Assembly (NCBI GenBank): GCA_002297965.1
Contig: DBLF01000054.1
Coordinates: forward strand, 1-11,585
DNA: 11,585 nt
DNA from: Candidatus Segatella papionis
Lineage (GTDB): Bacteria; Bacteroidota; Bacteroidia; Bacteroidales; Bacteroidaceae
Direction of reading: 5' to 3'
Below are positions 5,795 through 11,585 of this stretch, in pieces (position 1 is the stretch's first letter; each line of letters starts with the position of its first letter). The position numbers were made by a program, and so were the translations under genes. Below the pieces are notes generated by a model. The model was given only the letters and a program-made list of their open reading frames with translations, ran no database searches and was not told the origin of the DNA.

Positions 5795-8122
5795 ATGAAC
5801 AAGAAAGTATTTTTTACAACAGCTTTATGCCTCTCGACAATGACCTCGATGATGGCACAGAATATCACAGGAAAAGTGGTGGATGCCAAGGGCGAGCCTT
5901 TAGCTTTTGCCAATGTCGTGCTATTGAACCGACAGGACTCCGCTTTCGTCAAGGGAGCTGTGAGTGGAGAGGATGGACGCTTCTCCATCGACTCTTCATG
6001 CAATGGTGGAATCATTAAAGTAACATCCGTGGGCTACAAGACCATCTGCAAGGATTGCACTGGTGAGAACGTGGGTGTCATCACGATAGAAGAGGACAGC
6101 AAGATGCTCGGCGAAGTAGTGGTGAAATCATCCTTGCCAAAGACCATTTTGAAGAATGGCGGAATGACAACGACCATAGCTGGCTCTGTACTCGAAAAAG
6201 CAGGCACAATGGAGAACTTGCTCGACCGCATTCCAAATGTTTCGGCACAGAACGGCAGCATCAAGGTATTCGGACGTGGAGAACCTGTCATCTACATCAA
6301 TGGCCGACAGATGAGAGACAAAAGCGAACTCGACCGTTTGCACTCCGATAACATCAAATCCGTAGAAGTTATCACCAACCCTGGTGCTCGCTATGCCGCA
6401 AGTACAAAAGCTGTCATTCGTATCACAACAAAGAAGATGCAAGGTGAAGGCTTCGGATTCGACGCTTCGACAACAGGGGAATATGATGAAAAGAAGAACT
6501 TCGGTGGTTTCAGCCAATTGAACATGAGCTATCGCAAGAATGGCTTGGAACTGGGTGCATATGCTTTTGGAGCAAGACAATACCAGCCTGACGATAAAGA
6601 CCTGCAACAGAAGACTTTTCTAGACAAGACCTGGAACCAAAAGGGTGAGATACGGCAAACTGGGATCATAGAAGCCATGAACTTTCGCCTGGACGCAAGC
6701 TACCAGCTGGATGCCAACAATTCTATCGGTGCCAACTTTGGTTTCTTGAGAAATCCAAAAGAATCGTGGGATGGCAACATGAACACCTCGATATGGCAAA
6801 ATGAAGAACAGACGGAAAGCTCCAACAGCCAGGCAGATTTCTTCAAGCAGAAGAGTACTCTTTCAAGCAATGTTTACTACGTTGGAAAGATTGGTAAACT
6901 GAACATTGACTTCAATACCGACTGGCTATGGTCAAAAAACAACGAGAATGACATCACCAAAGAACTATATCAGGAAGTTGGGAAGGATGCACAAAGTCAA
7001 ACGGCTCATAGCTTGACCGACAAGAACTATCATTTGCTCGCTTCCAAACTAGTATTTTCCTACCCTTTACTGGGTGGTGAGTTGTCTTTGGGTGGCGAGT
7101 ATTCCAATACCCATCGTACTTCTAAATATCAGATGATGCCAACTAACTTAGTATCGGATGACAACAACCGTATCACAGAAAGCATGACATCTTCATTCTT
7201 GACCTATTCAAGAGATTTCGGTGATCTGAGTTTTGAGGCAGGTATGAGATACGAGTACATCGACTTCAATTACTATGAATATGGTAAGTATATGCCAGGA
7301 CAAAGCAAGTCGTATGGCAACTGGTTTCCATCGCTCAGTTTATCGATACCTGTTGGAAAAGTGCAGATGCAGCTGAACTATGCAGCCGACATTAATCGTC
7401 CTTCCTATCATAATTTGCGCAGTGGCATTCAGTATGACAACCGGTACACGTATGAAACGGGAAATCCATTTCTGGTATCTCAGATAAGCAGAAACCTCAA
7501 CTATGAGTTAGCTTACAAATGGTTGACATTCGACATGACCTATAGTCACACTTCTCACCCCATCATGCCATCTGTTGAAACTTATAAGGATAATCCAGCA
7601 ATAGGTCTGATGAAGCCTGTGAACGAAAATGCATACAATGATTTGGAAGCATCCATCAACTTGCGTCCTTCGTTTGGCATTTGGCATCCTTCGTTTACAG
7701 CGTCCGTTGACAAACAATGGTTCAACATGGAAACTCATGACGGCAAATCGCTCAACAAGCCTATGGCTTCGTTCCGGTTCAACAACACCTTCAACACCTA
7801 GTTGGGAATGTTCACGTGGATGATGTCGTATATAACAAAAGGTAATGAGCAGAATCAGTATTTGTACAAGCCGATGTTTTGCACGAATGTTTCTGTGTAC
7901 AAGGCTTGCTTGAAAAACCGTTTGTCATTCCAGCTCTTCATCTATGATTTGTTCGGGACAAACGATAGCCACATGATTGCTCATTTTGGCAAAATAAAGG
8001 AAATGGTGTATGATGGACTGTCAACAAGTAAAGTGTCTCTTACTATACGATATAAGTTCAACACTACAAGAAGCAAGTACAAGGGAACAGGTGCTGGACA
8101 AGAACAAAAGAACAGAATGTAA
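5795..8122 (+). pseudogene. Outer-membrane beta-barrel receptor interrupted by an amber codon
   Basis: The start at 5795 gives a signal peptide (MNKKVFFTTALCLSTMTSMMAQ) for export to the outer membrane. A carboxypeptidase-regulatory-like domain follows (about 23-105, ITGKVVDAKGEPLAFANVVLL), then a TonB-plug-like region (about 125-215, with LLDRIPNV, VIYINGR and VEVITNPGARYAAS) and a barrel rich in alternating aromatic residues. This matches the Bacteroidota outer membrane beta-barrel family related to TonB-dependent receptors; the substrate is unknown. TAG at 7799-7801 ends the frame after 668 residues. The same frame continues for 106 codons with barrel-like strands and ends YKFNTTRSKYKGTGAGQEQKNRM, a family-like C-terminus. 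A CAG (Gln) to TAG change is the simplest cause. Without its last strands the barrel should not fold or insert. Suppression or a sequencing error are alternatives. Confidence 0.85.
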
Positions 8123-8133
8123 AACCATCGCAA

Positions 8134-8775
8134 ATGATGAATTATCAAGTGAATATTATCATAGCAGGTGCAGACATGGGAGGCTTGATAGCCTCCTGTG
8201 CCTTGCACGAAACAGCGACAGTCGATGCTCCTAGCAACAGCACCGACTTCCATATCTCACGCCTCGAAAAAGATGCGCTGAAGATGGAAGATGTGGAAGA
8301 ATGCGACTTGACGGGCATTCAATATGCCGTGAATGCCACCTTGCACGATACGAAAGCCTCCTTTGCTTTCGATGAGAAATGCAAGGCGATGGGTATCACG
8401 GTGATCCATGCCATCAATCTTGGCAAGGCTGCATTCCTCGCCGTCGAAAAGCCCAAGGGTTATCCCTTTAGCGAAGTCATGAAGAGAAATCTAAACGAGA
8501 CTTCGGCATTCCGCAGAAACCTTGGCAAGTATATTTCGCAATATGGCAAGTTTTGGCAGATGCCCGTGCCTTGGATAGACGAGCTGATCGAAAAGGCGAA
8601 AGCAATGAATCAGGCTGAAGACATGGAAGATTCCAAACATCTCTTTCCACAAGAGAATGTTGGAGCCTGGATTGCCGCCGGCTATTGCGTCAACATTCTC
8701 CAAAATCTGGCGGAAGGCAAAGAGGTGAAATACTTTCCGAAGTTCTATCTCTCGTCCTTATTGGAAGATATATAA
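8134..8775 (+). CDS. ThiF/E1-like protein with eroded nucleotide-binding region
   Basis: A 213-residue protein beginning 11 bp after the receptor's final stop, probably in one transcript. The N-terminal NIIIAGADMGGLIAS (about 7-21) resembles the Rossmann strand-loop of ThiF/MoeB/E1 adenylyltransferases, but the usual GxGGxGS is altered. The segment that should contain the acidic residue and the SNLNRQ-type arginine is shortened to ATVDAPSNSTDFH. The later part looks better kept: YAVNATLHDTKASFAFDEKCKAMGITVIHAINLGKAAFLAV, then a helical region and PKFYLSSLLEDI. Without the ATP-binding residues, adenylation activity is doubtful. It could be a decaying gene that still has an open frame, or a non-catalytic derivative. 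No ubiquitin-like partner or JAB peptidase is adjacent. Family assignment rests on motif recall only. Confidence 0.6.
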   Translation: MMNYQVNIIIAGADMGGLIASCALHETATVDAPSNSTDFHISRLEKDALKMEDVEECDLTGIQYAVNATLHDTKASFAFDEKCKAMGITVIHAINLGKAAFLAVEKPKGYPFSEVMKRNLNETSAFRRNLGKYISQYGKFWQMPVPWIDELIEKAKAMNQAEDMEDSKHLFPQENVGAWIAAGYCVNILQNLAEGKEVKYFPKFYLSSLLEDI

Positions 8776-8785
8776 TGAATAGATG

Positions 8786-8818
8786 ACTCATCCTTTTCTA
8801 TCAGCAAAAGGGATGAGT
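8786..8818. terminator. Bidirectional hairpin terminator between convergent genes
   Basis: ACTCATCCTTTT (8786-8797) pairs with AAAAGGGATGAGT (8806-8818), with one bulged G and an 8-nt loop. It sits between the stop of the ThiF-like gene (8775) and that of the convergent regulator (8821). T-runs inside the stem are short, so termination strength is uncertain. Confidence 0.65.
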
Positions 8819-8820
8819 AC

Positions 8821-9582
8821 TTATAGCAACTGATAGTTTGTAGCATGAAACAAGGCTTCGGCAATATTCTTCACACCCAACTTGGCGAAGAGATTTCGCT
8901 TGCAAGCTTTGATGGTATCCACCGACTTGCACATTCTATCGGCAATGTCATTCATCGTGTAGCCTTGGGCAGACAACCTCAACACTTCTCTCTCGGTCTC
9001 GCTCAAGGTTACACCTTCTTTCTTCTTCCACTTGTGTTTCAGTGTGGAATACTCGAAATACGCACGCTCTCCATTCTTCTGTATGATGATGTGACCAGGC
9101 TCATCGGTTGCTGCCAATGACATGGTGCAGAGGGCAAGCCAAATTCTTCCGTCATCGGTAAGGAGAATCGGAGTGAGATGATGATGGATGAGTCGGCTCT
9201 GCCTACCATTAAGGAGATGAAAATCATACGAGATGGTATATTCCAACCTGTCCTCCACAGGCAACTCATTGAAGAAATCAAATCCCTTCTTGTTCACTTC
9301 CAGTAACATTTGCAAATCATCTTCTGGCACATGGTCGATATACATCTGATAGCCAGCCTCCAAGAATTGTTCTGGTTGCAAGCCACAAAGATAAGCCAGA
9401 TTATCGGAGGCATAGATAAAGTCTTGGTGAAAATAGTCGATGATATAAACACACTGGTAGGTGCTGCGAGCAAAAGCCTTTGCCGCATTCACCAACAATT
9501 CTATCTTGCCATAATCCTCCTTGGAGATGTGGTTCACCTCGTTGGAATGGAGAAAGAAATCATTTGCCTTATTATCCATCAT
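8821..9582 (-). CDS. PAS-like / LuxR-type helix-turn-helix transcriptional regulator
   Basis: A 253-residue cytoplasmic regulator. The N-terminal half (about 35-150, with YIIDYFHQDFIYASDNLAYLCGLQPEQFLEAGYQ) looks like a PAS fold, which senses a small ligand or redox state. The C-terminal 61 residues (193-253) are a LuxR/GerE DNA-binding domain with LSETEREVLRLSAQGYTMNDIADRM and the recognition helix SVDTIKACKRNLFAKLGV. There is no receiver domain, so it is probably a one-component sensor. Start codons at 9582 and 9579 are both possible; 9582 has AAGGAG six bases upstream, unusual for this phylum. It lies 70 bp downstream of the RavA gene in the same direction and may be read from that transcript, since no TAnnTTTG was seen in the gap. 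Targets are unknown. Confidence 0.85.
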   Translation of the reverse strand: MMDNKANDFFLHSNEVNHISKEDYGKIELLVNAAKAFARSTYQCVYIIDYFHQDFIYASDNLAYLCGLQPEQFLEAGYQMYIDHVPEDDLQMLLEVNKKGFDFFNELPVEDRLEYTISYDFHLLNGRQSRLIHHHLTPILLTDDGRIWLALCTMSLAATDEPGHIIIQKNGERAYFEYSTLKHKWKKKEGVTLSETEREVLRLSAQGYTMNDIADRMCKSVDTIKACKRNLFAKLGVKNIAEALFHATNYQLL

Positions 9583-9588
9583 TGCCCT

Positions 9589-9594
9589 CTCCTT
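9589..9594 (-). promoter_or_regulatory. Shine-Dalgarno-like site of the PAS-LuxR gene
   Basis: AAGGAG on the minus strand, six bases before the ATG at 9582. It favours 9582 over 9579 as the start and is notable because most other starts in this window have only A-rich upstream regions. The rest of the 70-bp gap (9583-9652) is A/T-rich with no other recognisable site. Confidence 0.5.
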
Positions 9595-9652
9595 TTATTT
9601 ATTGTTTTTCCTTTTATCATTGTTTCCCTTTCAGCTCTATACTTATCTATGC

Positions 9653-10969
9653 TTAGTCGGCATATAGCTTCATCGTATCCTGACGAGTAAAGGCAAGTTC
9701 CTTATAGAAGTCTCGGAGATAAGCGGAAATCTCTGCCTTGTCGTCGGAAGAGGCAAAGAGATTGTCGCCCAACTGTCGTTCCAAGGAAGTCAAGCCATCG
9801 GACAGCGACTCGATTTCTCCCTCATAGTCCCTACCATCATCAGGGTTCTTGCGAATGCGATGATACTTGATGTCCTCGGCAAGGGCATTCTTCATCTCCA
9901 CAAGTTTGTCGGCAAATGGAGCGAAAAGCGCACGAATCACGATATTGCGGATGGCATCCCGCTCCTCTGGCTCTTGCCAAAGACAATGATAGATAGGCAG
10001 GAGGTCGCATATCGCCACTTCTTCACGGTCTTGCATAAAGGCAGAAGTACGAAGCAAGCGAACGATGTTCTTCCATCGTCTATCACTCACATAGATGTTC
10101 CTGCGCTCAGCAGCCTCATCCACATTCACGGCTCTTAAACTCTTGCGGATGCTGGATATGGCATCGAGCACCGCCTCGCTCACTCCTATCTCGCTGATTT
10201 GATTCGACCATTCGGCATACTCCTCTGGGGATATTCTTATATCGCACACGGATCTCACTGATCTCACGGATTTTTTCTTTGTAATCTCAGAAGCAAACAA
10301 ATCTCTTTCTGATGTTTCTAACTCCATTGCCTTTTGCTGTACAGATGACTTCTTGGACATAGCAAAAGCTTCATCCGTGAAATCTGTGAGATCCGTGTGA
10401 GACACATTCGAATCCAACAGCATCGCCCGGAAGTTCTTCTCCTGTTTGATCGGTCTGCTCTCGATGCGAATCACGAATCGGTCCCAAAGAGCCTCCAACC
10501 CCTCGCCCTTGGCTGGCAACTCATTGCTTGCAGCCACGAGGAGCTTCAAGGGAAGATGCATCTCTCGATTGCCATTGCGGAAAATCTTTTCGTTGATAAC
10601 GGTGAGGAGGGTGTTCTGAATGGCTGGTCCCGCCTTCCAAATCTCATCGAGGAAGACGACATCTGCCGTGGGCAAATATCCATCCACCGCACGCTCGTAA
10701 GTATCCGAAGTCTTCAACTTCTGAATGCTCACTGGTCCGAATATCTCATCGGGGGTGGAGAAACGAGACATCAGATACTCAAAGCTCTTTGCATCCTTGA
10801 AAGCGGTCTTCAACTGGCGAGCCACCATACTCTTCGCCACTCCCGGAGGTCCTAAAAGAATAACGCTCTCGCCTGCCATAGCGGCAAGGAGCGAGAGCGA
10901 TATTTCTGTTTCTTTCTCAAAAATGCCTCGGTTCATTTCCCAAAGCAATTGTTCGATTCTTTCTTTCAT
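9653..10969 (-). CDS. ravA: MoxR-family AAA+ ATPase, RavA-like
   Basis: A 438-residue cytoplasmic AAA+ ATPase of the MoxR/RavA group, thought to remodel protein complexes together with a von Willebrand A partner (ViaA in E. coli). Motifs: Walker A GPPGVAKS (40-47), Walker B VVFLDEI (104-110, D108/E109), sensor-1 AASNE (146-150) and an arginine-finger-type LWDRFVIR (161-168). A helical lid follows (RNIYVSDRRWKNIVRLL, about 290-306). The C-terminus is charged and helical and seems shorter than that of E. coli RavA (about 500 residues). Residues about 190-243 are encoded by an inverted-repeat insertion between RAMLLDSN and ISPEEYAEW, in frame. The start is 4 bp from the asd stop, so the genes are probably co-transcribed. 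No VWA partner follows; a LuxR regulator lies there instead. The symbol is by similarity. Confidence 0.85.
   Translation of the reverse strand: MKERIEQLLWEMNRGIFEKETEISLSLLAAMAGESVILLGPPGVAKSMVARQLKTAFKDAKSFEYLMSRFSTPDEIFGPVSIQKLKTSDTYERAVDGYLPTADVVFLDEIWKAGPAIQNTLLTVINEKIFRNGNREMHLPLKLLVAASNELPAKGEGLEALWDRFVIRIESRPIKQEKNFRAMLLDSNVSHTDLTDFTDEAFAMSKKSSVQQKAMELETSERDLFASEITKKKSVRSVRSVCDIRISPEEYAEWSNQISEIGVSEAVLDAISSIRKSLRAVNVDEAAERRNIYVSDRRWKNIVRLLRTSAFMQDREEVAICDLLPIYHCLWQEPEERDAIRNIVIRALFAPFADKLVEMKNALAEDIKYHRIRKNPDDGRDYEGEIESLSDGLTSLERQLGDNLFASSDDKAEISAYLRDFYKELAFTRQDTMKLYAD
10245..10399. repeat. 155-bp inverted-repeat insertion inside the RavA gene
   Basis: The 26-base arms at 10245-10270 and 10374-10399 are reverse complements at 24 of 26 positions (mismatches at two internal bases) and are separated by 103 bp. 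The left arm contains GATCTCACTGATCTCAC, a tandem 9-mer. On the coding strand the arms encode SHTDLTDFTDE and KKSVRSVRSVCD. This low-complexity CACACGGATCTCAC-type sequence looks like a dispersed palindromic element (REP/MITE-like) that landed between two conserved segments while keeping the frame. No target-site duplication could be assigned. Confidence 0.75.
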
Positions 10970-10973
10970 GCAA

Positions 10974-11585
10974 TTACTTTACATTACCAACCTTGATAAG
11001 GTACTCTGCAATCTGAACAGCGTTCAAGGCAGCACCCTTGCGAATCTGGTCGCCAGTGAGCCACAAAGTATTGCCGTTGTCATCGGCCAAGTCCTTACGG
11101 ATACGACCTACATAGACATCGTCCTTGCCTGCGCTCTCCAATGGCATTGGATAAACGTAGTTCTGGGCATCGTCCTTTACAGTTACGCCAGGAGCAGCCT
11201 CCAAAGCCTTACGGATTTCCTCTACGGTCAATGGCTTCTCTGTCTCGAACCATACACTCTCTGAGTGAGAACGAAGAGAAGATACACGCACACAAGTTGC
11301 ACTGGTGCGAACATCAGAGTGCATAATCTTGCGAGTCTCGTTGTACATCTTCATCTCCTCCTTGGTATAGTCGTTAGGAGTCATCTTGTCAATCTGAGGG
11401 ATGACATTGTAAGCCAACTGATGAGGGAACTTATTGATATGGTCTGTCTTGCCAGTCTCCACGAGGTCCTTGTACTGCTGCTGAAGCTCAGCCATGGCAG
11501 CGGCGCCAGCGCCTGATGCACTCTGGTAAGAAGCGATGTGAATCTTCTTGATATGGCTCAAGTCATCGATAGGCTTCAACACGAC
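10974..11585 (-). CDS. asd: Aspartate-semialdehyde dehydrogenase, C-terminal part
   Basis: Partial gene: the frame runs off the right edge, so about 204 C-terminal residues are seen. The enzyme reduces aspartyl phosphate to aspartate semialdehyde with NADPH, at the branch point to lysine/diaminopimelate, threonine and methionine. Family signatures are SYQSASGAGAAAMAEL, the region FPHQLAYNVIPQID, and LRSHSESVWFE, which holds the active-site histidine. The C-terminus has the usual WLTGDQIRKGAALNAVQIAEYLI. The catalytic cysteine lies in the part outside the window. It is upstream of the RavA gene by 4 bp in the same direction and probably leads that transcript; its promoter is outside the window. 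Confidence 0.93.
   Translation of the reverse strand, partial: VVLKPIDDLSHIKKIHIASYQSASGAGAAAMAELQQQYKDLVETGKTDHINKFPHQLAYNVIPQIDKMTPNDYTKEEMKMYNETRKIMHSDVRTSATCVRVSSLRSHSESVWFETEKPLTVEEIRKALEAAPGVTVKDDAQNYVYPMPLESAGKDDVYVGRIRKDLADDNGNTLWLTGDQIRKGAALNAVQIAEYLIKVGNVK

Noticed and set aside
7799..7801. TAG read as a sense codon by genetic recoding
   Set aside because: Other frames here appear to use TAG as a stop (for example the ATPase remnant), and nothing suggests a suppressor tRNA; a nonsense mutation is simpler.

Overview
The window looks like a chromosome segment from a Bacteroidota species, most likely Prevotella/Segatella (S. copri-like). Evidence: several intergenic gaps carry the Bacteroidota sigma-ABfr -7 element TAnnTTTG, most start codons follow A-rich stretches and not strong Shine-Dalgarno sites, and the protein repertoire fits (VapE/DUF3874 ATPase, DUF6078-like protein, outer-membrane beta-barrel receptor with a carboxypeptidase-regulatory domain, DUF4143-type ATPase, PAS-LuxR regulator). 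The genus is an inference; no rRNA or tRNA is present.

Left third (1-2200): one VapE-family P-loop ATPase gene (506-1825) stands alone inside unusually ordered non-coding DNA. Upstream are TTTTCCCA boxes with an inverted repeat next to a clear promoter, four phased CGGAARGC repeats, ACCGCAC heptamers and a 13-bp hairpin. Downstream the same heptamer returns in the opposite orientation (GTGCGGT), one copy inside a hairpin. A run of repeats and hairpins with an exact 22-bp period (about 1964-2166) follows. Together this resembles the origin/iteron architecture of a replication module or satellite element with no visible integrase. It is the best candidate for an undescribed system here.

Middle (2199-5720): a small Cys-rich DUF6078-like protein converges on a secreted GH28 pectinase. 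Then come two gene fossils placed tail to tail: an AraC-family regulator missing its sensor core and DNA-binding domain, and a DUF4143-type ATPase missing about its central half. The ATPase fossil has a 33-bp tandem repeat array upstream that contains its promoter. A long imperfect inverted repeat (5670-5720) separates it from the next gene.

Right part (5795-8775): an outer-membrane receptor interrupted by one in-frame amber codon, followed 11 bp later by a ThiF/E1-like protein with an eroded nucleotide-binding region. A bidirectional hairpin terminator (8786-8818) separates these from a leftward-reading set.

Right end (8821-11585, minus strand): the C-terminal part of aspartate-semialdehyde dehydrogenase (asd, cut by the window edge), a RavA/MoxR ATPase 4 bp downstream of it, and a PAS-LuxR regulator. 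The RavA gene carries an in-frame 155-bp insertion bounded by 26-bp inverted repeats. The number of decayed genes and repeat insertions suggests a plastic region between conserved genes.
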